Assembly (NCBI GenBank): GCA_930367205.1
Contig: OV884011.1
Span: 168,589,226 to 168,653,225 of the forward strand
DNA length: 64,000 nucleotides
Reading direction: 5' to 3'
DNA from: Acanthosoma haemorrhoidale
Taxonomy: Eukaryota; Arthropoda; Insecta; Hemiptera; Acanthosomatidae
Shown: piece after piece, positions 1-11,731 of the stretch
Position numbering within the stretch: the first letter of the stretch is position 1
How the letters are laid out: each line of letters starts with the position of its first letter
Program-made: the position numbers and the translations under genes
The notes under the pieces: generated by a model
Database searches by the model: none
What the model was told of the DNA's origin: nothing
What the model saw: the letters and a program-made list of their open reading frames with translations, nothing else

Positions 1-844
1 TATATTTAGTAATGTTGAGGTTTTGACATGTGAATGAGTTAATAACTAGACCACATGTTTGGGAAAATATGTTAGACAACTGCATAGGTACCTGGTAAAT
101 AAAGACAACATTCGACCCTTTTGCATTTCTTATTTATTTATAATGTAATATTTTACATTTGCTAAACTGAGCTGATATAAAAAGTAGGTACAGCCATCTG
201 ATTCACAAATGGCACTTGAAATGACAAGTTTAGAGCTTCGTTTTTATAGTTTTAGTCACATATAATGTGGACGGATTTGATAAATCATGTCTATTAGTAC
301 AAACCTAGTCATGTTTTGGATGGCAATTGTCACCTAAGAAATTCCAGTTAAAGAAAGCTTTTGAATGTATAGAGGTAGCCGTGAAGTCGAGCGTGGAGGA
401 AGCGACCTCCAACCTTCAGTGACTTGCAGAAACCTGTCTAGACCTGCACACCTGGAGTAGAGGGACCGTGAAGAAAGGTGCCTTACCACTTTCTTGCAGT
501 CGAAGAGGTCCTAGGCAGAAATACTGCATCCCCAATCTTAGCTCAGACATATTAGTATGGTCCTTTCTAAATATAAACATACGAGTAACTTATGCTGTCG
601 GAACATTGGATAGAACAAAGGCAACAGCCTATGTTTGAGCCAATCTAAAATTTAAAAACAGAAAACTTTATGTTAGAAAAAGAAGAAAATTATTTCATTG
701 GCTATCGCTGCTACTGCTACCTATGAGATACAGCAGGAACGACCTCGCGCGTTGGACACCTTTTTGGGGGTTTGTCGAGACCAGTCACTATGGACTAACT
801 TCGTTGTAGTAGCATCAGAATTTGTCGAGTGCCGAAATTAACTT
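1..844. other. No gene recognised (AT-rich)
   Basis: I see no long reading frame, RNA gene or repeat that recurs elsewhere in the window. The segment 360-530 is less AT-rich than its surroundings, and 700-850 rises in GC just before the candidate exons. A promoter could lie there, but I see no decisive TATA box or initiator. Confidence 0.5.
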
Positions 845-1133
845 GTGAGATTAATTTGTCGAATCCTAAGTTATCGGTTTGAATTTGATTGTAGTCATAA
901 CAGATACATGGTTCGGAAGTTTTTTTGTATCCTTCGCCTGAAATCGAGGAAAGCAGTCAAAAATCATCTATTAGGCCAGAAGCTCCTGCCCGAGGCTGAA
1001 CCGATCGCCGGACAGGTAAAAGGGGATTGATTCCTAAAATTTTCCTTTCAATTTCGATCTATCCGATCCCGAAAACCACCCCTTTTCCCTTACAGAGAGA
1101 CGGGTCAGCGGCGACGGGATTCTGCTATTGGTG
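845..1133 (+). CDS. Candidate two-exon gene start (hypothetical)
   Basis: A 57-codon frame from an ATG at 845 runs into a strong donor (CAG|GTAAAA) after base 1015. An 80-bp gap ends in a pyrimidine-rich acceptor (TTCCCTTACAG) at 1095, and a 38-base exon (1096-1133) ends at another strong donor (GTG|GTAAGTTT). Joining the pieces keeps the frame open from the ATG to base 1133. The piece around 980-1130 is GC-richer than its neighbours, as expected of exons in AT-rich DNA. I recognise no protein domain in the short peptide, so this may equally be a spliced 5' untranslated leader or chance. A possible third exon lies at 2061-2116. The role is unknown. Confidence 0.3.
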
Positions 1134-1139
1134 GTAAGT

Positions 1140-2060
1140 TTGAAATTTATTGAATCTAAAATTATTAATTTATTGATTATTAATATAATTTGTTGCTATG
1201 TTTTACTCGATTTCGGTATTTGTCGTCGTTATTTTATATCACAGTCCACTGTTGGTTCTCTATCAGAGAAATAACTTGAAAACTCGTTCGTTCTAATTTT
1301 GTCATAAAAGCTAATTTATCCGCGTTCACAACCTACTTGAGCACCTTTAGGCTCCTATTCAAATTAAAATTATCATTATTTTTTATTGTTTATCAATTTA
1401 TCTTCCTATCTTTTGTAATATTTTAATATGACTGGAATAGCTAGCAATCCGTCAAAGTTATTGCCAAAGATAGTGTCTTTTGTAACTATCATTAGTTAGG
1501 TATTTCAAAACCAGAAACCCTTACGTTTCCACTCGCGTTTCTCGTCCATCTTCTAGTCTTCCTACATCTGAAGACATGAAATTTTATATGCAGGTCTCAT
1601 TTGGCATGACAAATATAACCGTCTCCATAACAATTGAGTAATAGACATTAGTTGATAAATTAATTGGTATTAAAAAATGAAACAGATTTTTCTCATGAAT
1701 TCTACTTAGTCATATTGAGCAAGGTATCAATTTTCACTGCTCCAAGACCTCAATAACCACATATAATTTCAAACTATATTAAAAAATTTCTTGTCGTTAA
1801 ACTCTTTTTCTCACAAACAGATGGAACAATGAGCAAAGGAATAGAGAGCTATCTATAGTCGTGCCTGGCAGGAACACTTAAAACTACTCTGGAGCATAAA
1901 GGCTTCATTTAGATTCTAAACAGTCAGTTCACTTTGAATATTTTTTTTACATTTATTAAATGTCAAGGATATCTTTTGTAATGCTGATAATTATTGGCAG
2001 TAGACAGATTAAAAATCCTATAAAATTCAAACAGCGTTAAATTGTGTGCGCCGTCTGCAG
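1140..2060. other. AT-rich stretch, nothing recognised
   Basis: AT-rich sequence with no coding frame and no recurrence elsewhere in the window. It would be an intron if the flanking candidate exons are real. Confidence 0.45.
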
Positions 2061-2116
2061 GAGGAAATATTGCCTTCCTGAAGAAAAACAACATCCTCGG
2101 CCGATTTTCACTCCAG
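2061..2116 (+). CDS. Candidate internal exon (hypothetical)
   Basis: A 56-base segment lies between an acceptor (CCGTCTGCAG, ending at 2060) and a strong donor (CTCCAG|GTGAGC). If joined to the candidate exon ending at 1133, the frame stays open through the whole segment. The encoded residues match no family I know. The support is splice signals plus an open frame only, so chance is a real alternative. Confidence 0.22.
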
Positions 2117-2609
2117 GTGAGCTTTAATAACTTCCAGCAATGGATCGGCAGAAAATTGTAAGTAAAGTGGTTGTTTCAGTATTTCTATTGGAATGGGAAA
2201 ACGGTTCCAAGAAATTGAAGATTCCCTAACGTTTCATAAAGCTATTCACGGAACTCGTTTGAATTATAGGGGGTAATTTGGTAAATTGGTACTCCTTATA
2301 TGTTTGTGGGAAACATTAGCACTAGGTCATATTATATCTGAACGTTACTCATTTTTTAGCAAATCACATACGTCGTTTACTTATAGTGTGTATAATTTAT
2401 GCAATAAAATTATAACATCAATGTTCACATAAATTTACTGTTAGATTGCAGAAAGAACAATGAGAATCGAGCGAAACAAGAATAGTATATGGTGACTGCA
2501 AAGTATATCATCAGATTTGTAGGTACATTTATACATACTTTTACGACAAATGGAAACGAAGCAGTTATTGAGAATGGTTGTAGATAAGTTTTTTAATGCT
2601 AAGAACTAG

Positions 2610-2903
2610 TAGAAGGGGCTTGAGGTGAACTGTATACCTGCCTCGTGACTTCATGGAAGTCACTGATGGTTCCCTATTACTTTTAAGTAAGTAACCTCAA
2701 CCTTCCAAGACCTCCCCTCCCTACTTCCCAGAATCTCATCCTTTTCTTATACATATATGCTTCAGCTTTAGCCCTAGACATTCCACCCAGTACGTTCTCC
2801 AGTACTGAGCTTTTAAGATTTGTATATACCAGTGTTTTGATTGTACTTCATAATAAAGCTTTTCTTTCTTTTCAAAGAGACTCCTCTACAAAGATTATTT
2901 AAC
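2610..2903 (+). repeat. Family C retroelement 3' tail, copy 1
   Basis: One of three copies (also 20723-21046 and 43768-43910, both minus) of a ~290-bp unit. It starts near a GAAGGGGCTTG-like motif, contains CTGCCTCGTGACTTCATGG, and ends with an AATAAA signal inside CATAATAAAGCTTTTC followed by CTCCTCTACAAAG and ATTATTTAAC. The constant 3' terminus with variable 5' extent fits the tail of a non-LTR retrotransposon or a SINE using such a tail. No coding sequence is attached in any copy, so the parent element is unknown. Confidence 0.65.
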
Positions 2904-4148
2904 TTATAGATACAAGGTTAGCTATGAGAAATTAAAAATATGTAAGTTAGGTAAAATTACAGTATGTAGGCACTATTTCCTAAACAATTCATGTCTCAGA
3001 TTTTCATTTGCCAATAACGATAGATTGTATAACCTAGTTTCCAAACCCGAATACCCAATGTCATTTGGGTGTCTTTCAGATAACATGTGGAAATGAAACA
3101 AGCCTACAGGAAGCTAACAACTCACATGAAGTGCAAACGTATTTAATTTTATTTACATATAAATAACTCATTTTGATAGCTCGCTTCTGCACAGATTCAC
3201 TAGTGCCAATAAAAATAGGTTTGTTGTCTATCTTTTTTCTTCTATGGAAGTAATAGTTGTATGGTCAATACTTTTTCCATATCAGCTTTCCAGAAAATTA
3301 TACCGGTAGCTTGAGAGAGAGAAATAGAGAAAGTGAGAAGAGTCAGTGCCTGATGGATAACGGCAGGAGCAGGTAATGAGGATAGCAGCGGCGTTGCCAA
3401 GGCGACCTGGCAACAGTCCGTACCGTTCAGTAGTGCGTCACTCACTCCAGCCATTTGTCTGTGATCTACATCTCTGTCTAATTCTCACCTGGTTAGACCA
3501 TGAGATACCAAACCCTCCCTCCCCCTATGGAAATTTCTGAGTAATTTTTCTTTTGTGTTCGTATTGCAATCTAGTTGAAGGTTAAAGATATTTGCCACTT
3601 ATCAATAACAGTATGCGTTTATGCTACAACTCAACAAACAACCCCAGGAAACCAGGAAAATACCAAGAAAAGTCAAAAAAAAAATCTTTGTTCTTTGCTC
3701 CTAATATTCTCACCTGCAATGCCTTCGCCTCCTTCAACGGTTTGTATCCGTAGCAGAACACAAGCTCACTCCTTTAGTTTGGCTGCTAAAATGATATATG
3801 ATTGCAAAAATGCTCTTTTATTTTTCTTTGAATTTATCAGTTTTATAGTTTTCATCATCAAATTGTGGTGAATGTTCATGTTTCATTAAAATGGATGATA
3901 CATCTCCTTCCCTTGTGATGTTGTTTGTTGATGCTCCATCTCGCTTCAGACTTTATATCAACCATGTTACAGTTTACTTAAAACAGAAATCACCAATTGA
4001 TGTAAGTTAACTGGGAATATTAAGAGCCAAGAACAAAGTTTTTTTTTAAAAAGTCATTTCCTTCGTGTTTTCGTGGTTTTCCAGGGATATGCTATAATTA
4101 ATAAGGAACAAAAACTAAAAATATAAACAAGATAGCAGTTCAAACAAC
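2904..4148. other. No gene recognised
   Basis: Contains only short frames (the longest is about 98 codons at 3575-3871, low complexity at its end) with no recognisable domain. Nothing here recurs elsewhere in the window. Confidence 0.45.
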
Positions 4149-4430
4149 ACCTCCGTCGTTTTTGTCTTTGCTTCTTCAACGACCGCAAAACGCTTTCCTT
4201 TCATGTCCCTTTTCATTCGGGGAAATAAAAAGAAGTCGAAGGGGTCTAGATTGGGCGAATATGGAAGATGGGGCCCAGTGCTCATACCATTTCAGGTCAA
4301 AAATCGGCGCGTAGAGAGGGCCTTGAAAAACAAATTTTGCAGCCACCCTTCTCATCACCAAATTTTCACTCAAGTCACTCCAGATTTCTCCACAACTTCT
4401 TTGATGGTTCGTCGTCAACATTCAACGATT
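4149..4430 (-). pseudogene. Mariner transposase fragment, internally deleted
   Basis: The minus-strand frame at 4176-4421 reads through mariner-type sequence: a helix-turn-helix linker region, then the AAKFVFQGPL junction, then the C-terminal catalytic segment whose intact form ends in FLFP..K...KG. The sequence closely matches 25210-25500, and both copies carry the same internal deletion, which removes the first two catalytic aspartates. No terminal inverted repeats are visible on either side, so the ends are lost. It is non-functional. Confidence 0.7.
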
Positions 4431-6570
4431 TTGCGAATTTATTATACATCCAACTTTATCCCCCGGGATAAGAAGACAATAGAGTTTGTTTTGTTACACT
4501 GTTACTGTCATATTTAACTTACTTCATCGTATTTAAAGACTAGAAAGGCAGATGCTTAACATGATTGCTAATTATTAGTAAATATCGCTACAAAACAATT
4601 CAAACAAAATGGGGTAGATGTAAGTGCAATACGGCTACCAAATGAACTCAGCGGTCCCCTTTATAATAATATTAGGTCATTAGTGATTCTCTTTGTACTT
4701 TTTATATGCACCATTCTGTTGTATCTATCGTTTTTTTTAATAATGATTACCACTTGTCTATAACCTTTGTTTTCTTCTCATCAGGACCTGATGGAGGCAT
4801 AACTTTAAATTAAATCGATTGAATGATTGTTGCCTTTTACAAACACATTTGTATGCAAGAGGTTCAGGGATCTTTGGCACTGTTGGCTGGAGTATTGATA
4901 TATTATTTGTCTGTTATGAATCCCAAAATAAAATGTTTAAACCATGACTTGTGCGATTTTGTGTTCTAGACTTTCTTATTGCTATTACTGACATAAAAGA
5001 GTAGCCGCTCTGATGTCATAATCTCATCGATATGGTATCACGCCGACATTATCAAAGTTAATAAAGACGTTTAACCTCGGGCCATAATTGTGTTCCTTTG
5101 CTAATTCATTCTGTACATTTGTAAATGTAATCTTAACATACGTATAGAGAACAGCCAAGTTGTTTCTTTGCAGCGAGTACATAAATTTATGAAAGTTTTC
5201 AAGAAGTTTATTTACGAACTAGGCTTTTACATCGCTATGTATGTGTGCATCAGGTCCTTGCGTGAGAAGGATGGATTATACAAGACATTTAGGCGAAAAA
5301 TATTCCAATGATTCCTATCGTGATACTGTTTGATCCAGAGACAAGACCTTTCTTCCAAATATATATCCTCTGGATCTAAGACAAGGTAAGTTCCACGTCG
5401 AAGAGGTGTTATTTTCGCTTAATTTATTGTTCAGCTTACAAATCAAAAATCCAATTTGTTCTATTAAAGTACTGACTATAGTTCGATAAGTATCAGCTAT
5501 AATTAAAATGGTTATCGTGTGCCTTTAGAATAAACTGCTGTTGGGTTTGTATTCTACTTCCTTGTTCATAAGTTGAGATTATTGAGTAACTCCCAAAGCT
5601 GGATGCCAAGTCTCTTGACTAGTTGAACTATAAAGTTTTAAACTAATTTCCTTTGCAATAATATTTTCCCTTCATTTTTTATAACTTTTATAGATAGTTT
5701 TTTTGAAGAGCACAAATTAACAATCAAAGGGCTTCCATTTTCTAGATAGAGTTGACAGATTAAGGATGTTACACGCATCCTTTAGGAAAAACCTTTGAAG
5801 TATTTCTGTCGGTAAATAGAACATTGAAGGTATTGAAGGTCACATCTTAGCAACCACCCATTTCTCTCTACTCCAGGTAAGTGATGTGATCTTTTAGTGA
5901 TATTTCGATTGACTGAAATTCTTGGTTATCTGTTCTTTATGTTTCAAATAGTATTATTCTTGAAGAAATGTTGACTAGTCCATGTTCAACTCTATTCTTT
6001 CCTTTCCGATTTGTATGTCCTGAAGATGATGGTTTAAACCACCCTAAACTATTGGAAGTGTGACTAGACATGCTTGAGTTCGGCTTTGAGTACCTCCAGG
6101 CGGCGCTAGATTTATTGCCGAAGACCGTCCCAAAAGGAGAAGGTTAATCGACAGCTAATGCCCGAAGGAGGTACAAAGGACTGTAAACCGCTCCAGCGAT
6201 GATCCAGGTTCTGCTCTGTCATCCTCCCTAATTCCCTCCAGTCATCCCTCTTCCAGTCTTGTTCTTTTTCGCCTCGGCTTCTCGTTCTCTCTATTTGCTT
6301 TCTACAACTCACTTACGTTCACTAAGTAGTAGTTCTTTGTTACAGCAAACTCTTATACCCAACAGGCTTTCATTTGGCCTGTAAGATGCCAATATTATAT
6401 TTCCAGTACACAATCCTCAGGATAATAAAAATTATTTTGCTGAGCCGCAGTCAAAAGAGGTGGAAATGATGTTTTGGTACTAATTGAGCTCCAGCTAGTT
6501 CATCAACAAATTTTTAAAATAAATAATTTTTTCTCACTTGAATGAAACTTGGCTGTATTATATTTTGACT
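4431..6570. other. No gene recognised apart from splice-like signals
   Basis: AT-rich sequence without long frames. A strong donor-like GTAAGT follows position 5384 and a recursive splice-site motif lies at 5855-5882 (listed separately). The 6112-6312 minus frame is arginine-rich and has no recognisable domain. Confidence 0.4.
5855..5882 (+). promoter_or_regulatory. Recursive (zero-exon) splice-site motif
   Basis: A pyrimidine tract (CCCATTTCTCTCTACTCCAG) runs directly into GTAAGT, so the acceptor AG and a consensus donor abut at 5876/5877. This is the architecture known for recursive splice sites in long insect introns. It lies on the same strand as the candidate exons at 845-2116 and could subdivide an intron starting at 2117. 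Whether it is used cannot be told from sequence alone. Confidence 0.4.
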
Positions 6571-6572
6571 AG

Positions 6573-6578
6573 GTCTAC

Positions 6579-6605
<27 letters not shown>
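6573..6605. repeat. (TTA)n microsatellite
   Basis: About ten near-perfect TTA units run on into a TA-rich stretch. It is a simple sequence repeat. A shorter one of the same motif lies at 10818-10836. Confidence 0.9.
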
Positions 6606-6609
<4 letters not shown>

Positions 6610-6619
6610 TATATATATT

Positions 6620-7451
6620 TCCTGATGATTATTAAATATATATACATATTTTAATTAATGATGGATAATTGTTTGTTTATGTATTATATTTATGTATTAT
6701 TGTACTATTTGTGACATACTATATTAAATTAGGATAATATATTTATTATAGGATCTTCTCCACCTGGTTTGTCCATCCTGGGAGGAAGGAGGGGTGATGC
6801 TATTTATAGGCAGTGGTTGCCCGTGTGAGTGTAGCACGTGTGTCCTCAGGAGTGTGTGAGTGGTGCAGTCAGGAAGGAATGCAGCCACCCACTACCGTCC
6901 TGCTGAACCACTTCAGTCTTAAGTCTTTCCCCTGTTTATTTACTATTGCACCCCATCAGTGTGTTCACATCTGGCCCTGCCTGCATCAGTAACTAGACTA
7001 AAAACAAAGGAAAGAAAAATAGTTTCCGGTTCAGCATTATACTTTTTATTATTTCTGTATTTGTTTACTGATGTAGTTGAGAACAATCTCAACTTATCCG
7101 CCTAATTGAGTAACGCAATTCATATGTCACTTATATTTTCTATCGCGCACGAAGAGTGACTTTGAGAGAAATTCCACCTGGTTAGAAAAGTGTTTGAAGC
7201 TGCTCAGCAGGTTTTTTGTCGAAGAATGGCGGTTTCGATATTAAATTTCTCATCCGGTTATAGGGCACCTAGCATTACCACCAACTACTAGAGTACGTAT
7301 GTATTAAATAACAGTCCATGCAACGAATGAAAAATCAAAAAAAAAAAATCATGCAGTTATATTTGATACAGTTGTCCATTGGAGTGTCCTCTGTAGAACA
7401 TACAAAAAGTCCCCACCAGCAGGGAGGGGGGGGGGGGTGGAGAGCAGTCTT
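6620..7451. other. No gene recognised; poly-G tract
   Basis: Nothing coding is recognisable. There is a 12-base G run at 7426-7437. The segment 6750-7000 is GC-richer but contains only short frames. Confidence 0.45.
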
Positions 7452-7612
7452 AAGGTCCCTTTTTTTTGGTTTTTCTCAAATATCTTCGGAACTATCAACT
7501 TTAGCAAAATGTATTTAATATACAAAATTAAAACAATCCAAATGTTTTATAAGAAAAGCTCCATTTATTTTTTTCATAGTTAGTAAAATGGGAAATAGAG
7601 GGGGGGCGAGAT
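7452..7612 (+). repeat. Family E inverted repeat, left arm
   Basis: This ~160-bp arm begins AAGGTCCC and ends in a GGAAATAGAGGGGG motif. It is repeated in inverted orientation at 8528-8664 with many substitutions and small indels. The pair is separated by about 915 bp and may be two oppositely inserted copies of one element or a fold-back element. No coding content is recognised. Confidence 0.65.
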
Positions 7613-8527
7613 TGCAAGTTAAATTTGCCAAGGTGAGCTTGTTCAGATTTATTATGATATTTCGAACTTTGTACTAGGCATTATACAACTGTTATCTCTA
7701 CTAAGCATATGAAGTGACATTTTTTACCTTCGGATCCGCAAGTGCATGACATCAAATTTGAGTGTGTATCCAAAATGTAGAAGTGAGTCTCATTCCAGTA
7801 TGATTTGCAAATATTGGTATATTTTATTAGAAAATGTTCTTGGTGGATATGAGCTAGATATATGAATGTGCTTTCATTTTATCCAGTCTGCCAAAACGTT
7901 AGAAAAACTTGCCTAAACACGTTTTAGAGGTTTTAAAATTGAGCAGTATAAGTTTTATTATGAAATTGAACTATTTTATATTGTAGAAGTTCTACACTTT
8001 AGGAGGTAACTAGGGAAGAGGACAAGAAATCTCACAATTTTCTTAAGAAAATTTCATTAAAAAAGTAGTTTATAACAACAGAAAAATATTAACTAAAAAC
8101 AGAGTAATATTAAACGGATATGAGACATGCTGGATATGCAAGTGTATGGATAGAAAGATGTGGTTTGTTAGATGTCGAATTCTTCATCTTGAACGATGAC
8201 TCCATGAGAGGTAGCGACGAGTATTGAGTTAATGAACGTTGGCTAGACTTTGTAAATTTTGCAGAAATATTTTGTTAACTGCTCGAGAAATTTCAATAGG
8301 TGTCGAAGATGTTCTGAAAAACACCTCAACGGTTTTGGAGAATATCTATCTAAGAGGGGTAATCAACAATGGGCAAATATTAAAGCTATTTACTATTTAT
8401 TTTACTTTAAATATTATTACTTCAAATATTATATAAATATTTGCTGAAATTTAGTTATTATCTATTAATTCAAGTTTAAGAGGTAAAAAGTACTCTGTTA
8501 TACAATCTTTAACAAAAACTAACATTT

Positions 8528-8664
8528 CATCCCCCTCTATTTCCCTAACTACTGACTCAATGAATAAAATGAATATTTTATTTACTCTAATTTTGTACGT
8601 GAAGTACCTTTTGCTAAAGTTGATTGTTCCCGAAATATTTGAGAAAAAACAAAAAAGGGACCTT
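8528..8664 (-). repeat. Family E inverted repeat, right arm
   Basis: Reverse complement of the arm at 7452-7612, sharing the stretches around TCAACTTTAGCAAAA and CTCAAATAT. It abuts the hAT transposase fossil that begins at about 8690, so it could belong to that element's terminal region. Confidence 0.65.
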
Positions 8665-8689
8665 CAAACTAGATTCTAAAAAAATGTTG

Positions 8690-9650
8690 ATTTCTTTCAA
8701 CAATTGAAAGAATCGCTCTATACTTCTATGACTGGATCTATATCTTCTAGAAATTGACGTCGAGCGCGAATGTGATTTACAATTTTTGTAACATTTTTTA
8801 AAACCTCATATTTAGAACTTTGTAGCATAATGTTTGTTGATGAATAATACAATGAAAGTGTTGAAGAGAATTATTACCTTGTTCTGTGCATTTTTTTTTA
8901 CCTGTGTGATAACTCCTTTAATAACACCAATCATAGCAGGAGCACCATCAGAGAAACAAGTTTCTTTAATGAAGAATTATATTTATTCAGAACATTCATC
9001 ATTGCGTTATAATCATCAACCCTAGTTGTATCGTGTATTATTGGAATAATCTCCAGAATCTTTTCACTTAGTTTCTAGTTCACATCACATCCGCGAATAC
9101 AATCAGGTAGCTGAGCTTTAACTTGTACATCTGTGCTTTGACGCGGAATTAGTTTCAAATGCCAGAATTATTGATTTTAGTTGATTACGTTAATTTTCGG
9201 CAATATCATAAATTCTGCTGGCAAATGTATTTCTTGTTAAGCTTACATTATTGAATTTTTGTTGTTGTTCTAGGCACGATGCTACCGATGCCTGAATAAT
9301 ATATTCGCTAATAAAGTCCCCTTCAGTGAACGGTTTCGATTTGGTTACAATTAAATGAGATATCAAATAGCCCGTTTTTACAACAGCTTGACAAATATGC
9401 TTTGTTGTTTTTGAAGTATGCATTAACCTTAATTCTGATAATTTATCTTCCAGAATATTCCCTACATATTAGTCATAATTTGCGTTATGAATTGTATCAT
9501 AGTGTATTTAAATAGCCTTTAGAATCCGCTATGGAGTTTCTACATATCAAACATAAAATTTTATTTTTTCTTTGAATACAAATGTACTTTAATTCCTAAT
9601 TTCCTTGAAAAGTGCGATGCTCTTCATTTGATCGTGTTCTGCTCATACTT
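8690..9650 (-). pseudogene. hAT transposase fossil (BED / GTF2IRD2-like)
   Basis: Read on the minus strand in several frames, this shows a degraded zinc-finger segment (9650-9430). It is followed by the 9423-9190 frame with KPFTEGDFI and a SLTRNTFASRI-like motif typical of the domestication-prone hAT lineage that includes GTF2IRD2 and ZBED5. Further down is TDGAPAMIG, the hAT motif around the second catalytic aspartate, then an HCIIHQQ.LC-type motif near 8830. Many stops and frameshifts separate these blocks. The C-terminal dimerisation region is not found, and no terminal repeats were identified. It is a dead copy. Confidence 0.7.
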
Positions 9651-10817
9651 GTGGAGGGTTATGAATTGTCAGTACCTTCATGTGTATGTATACATGCAAT
9701 AGCCCTTGGGAAGCCGCGTGTTTGACATACCTGGATTATAGTAAGAGGAAGGAGCTGGCGGTGCCCAAAGGTAGTGGGAGTGAAAGTATCGAAACCGGAA
9801 CTATAGCACAGAATGTGGATATCTAAATATGACGAGGGCAAGATTTCTACATTCCTGGCGATTTAATGCCTGCTATGGTCTAATGACAAATGGTTGATTG
9901 CAACGCTCAAGGAGGGAGGTCCTCGAGAAGAACCGAATATTTGGATCAAGAGAATACACACGACATTGCACAAGGACCAGAGTCATCGGACAGTCCCGTT
10001 ATGGCCGGACCGTTATAGAGCATTGGACTTTGTTTACACCGGTTCCTCTTTGGTATTCATTAGATGTCTCATTGACTCCATAATATCTCCACGCCGTAGT
10101 ATTATTATTGAATGCTACATTACTGAATGTTGTTGACTGTAGAAGGCCGGCAGCAACAGTGTGACGACGACGTGTCAAAACTATTTTAGAGGTTTTCAAA
10201 CTTATTTTCAACAATTTTTTCCCACGAAAATACTTGAAATAAAAATAGGAAAAAAAACTTTAATCTGAGACTATGTCCGCTATGAGGGAGAAAAGTACTT
10301 AACCAGCAATGGTGTCTAACTTAGTTAGTTTATTGTGTTTATCATATAGGTGCAAATAAACAACTTTTACTCTGGCTAATAGATAATAAATAAATACCTC
10401 AATTCCAGTAAATGAATACTTATTAATTTGTTGAAATACAAAAATATTTATAAATACCGGATTAAATAACAAAAACTAAAGGGAAAACAAATATTAAACA
10501 AGGTTTACAAACAGATATATTTGTATGAAAATTCAAGAATAATTAATACATAATTCCTAGGTTAGCAATAAGTCTGAATTACCATCTCCACCGATCTACC
10601 ATCTACCGAACGTGTTAGAAAAAAATGGTTTTTAAAGAAGGAAGGATGAAGCATGGCGTGGATATTAGAAGGAAAGTTTTTTTGTTTTCTTCATCGCTAC
10701 TATTATTTCGTTTAAAATTAAATCTATACAAAATATAAATTGAGCTGATAATGGCTCCTTATAATGTCATGCATTTTAAGCCGTTTTCGTGAAAATACAT
10801 CTTTTGAATGTTCTATA
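9651..10817. other. No gene recognised
   Basis: Short overlapping frames at 9659-10214 on both strands have no recognisable domain. The rest is AT-rich. A (TTA)n run occupies 10818-10836. Confidence 0.4.
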
Positions 10818-11195
10818 TATTATTATTATTATTATTGTCTCACTCATCCACCGTAGGCAGCTCAAAGTCTAGAATGGTCAGGCACAGGGGTATATATAGC
10901 CAGAAGCAGGCAATGAGCGAACCGTTTATTTCGGCCAATTAGAACTGTCTTCCCTGCCTGGTGGCCTGGGAACTAGTCGTCACATGTCAGTTATTCATAT
11001 AAACATTGTCGGGTCGTCACTAGGGGAGTGCCGGTTTACCATAGCCCTGGTGACAAGTGAGGGTTTGCTTGAGTTTATAACCTGGATAATCGTTTCATGA
11101 CGGCGTTACTATCTCACTCCATTTTTGATAGGTATGTGCCCCGACAATGCACTATGTTCAAGAGAAGAGGTACTGAGGTTTTTCATAAAGAATTA

Positions 11196-11706
11196 TTCAT
11201 GATTTTGTCCGCTATGAGTGTCAGTTTCGACAGCTTCTCCTCGATGCCAGTATGTTGCTGACCCTGTCTGGCAAGGCGCGTAGCCAGAGTGTGCGAATGA
11301 CGTCCTCAGAGGTCGTGGGTCCTGCCAGTGACTGCATTTGACGCAGGAGATGTAACGGTTTCTGGTCTCCGAGGTGTGTCTCTTCCAATAACCGGATCAG
11401 TCGTCTGTCGTGGTTCTGGCTGTACGTTCCGATAAGACGAGCCTTTAATTCTTCGTAGGGACTATCACTTGGTGAATACGCTAGGTCTGCGACCTGTGTT
11501 AGTACCCTGAACGAAAGCTGAGCGTAAATATGCTCCGATTTGGCCTTAGACGAAGAGATCCGGCTCGTTGAAAAAATATTTTCCGCCTGCAGGAACCATA
11601 GTCTTAGGTCTTCTTCGTGTAACTCTGGCAGTTTGCACGTCCGAGAAATAACGTGTACGGTTGCACAGCATGCTTCGTCGGACGGGGCTGGTGGGTCGGC
11701 CATCAT
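11196..11706 (-). pseudogene. Gypsy-type gag, N-terminal part only
   Basis: The frame starts at 11706 and is open to 11221 (161 codons); after a frameshift near 11240 the Gag sequence continues to 11196. Motifs are typical of insect Ty3/Gypsy capsid: an LWF..AE..F segment near residue 33, SPYEELK near residue 82, LL...HLGD.KP..LLR.MQ around residues 105-125, and LRALPDRV near residue 142. A zinc knuckle, protease and pol are absent because the internal deletion joins gag directly to the 3' LTR remnant. The product would be a truncated capsid-like protein, and I expect no function. Confidence 0.82.
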
Positions 11707-11731
11707 AAGAAATGGTTTCTTCTATCTTCTC

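Noticed and set aside
10260..10300. Short similarity to the end of the Gypsy gag (CTATGTCCGCTATGAG)
   Set aside because: Only about 17 matching bases; could be a gag scrap of a second copy or chance.
10843..10870. CATCCACCGTAGGCAG resembling LINE-B
   Set aside because: The match is under 30 bases and does not extend, so no copy is called.
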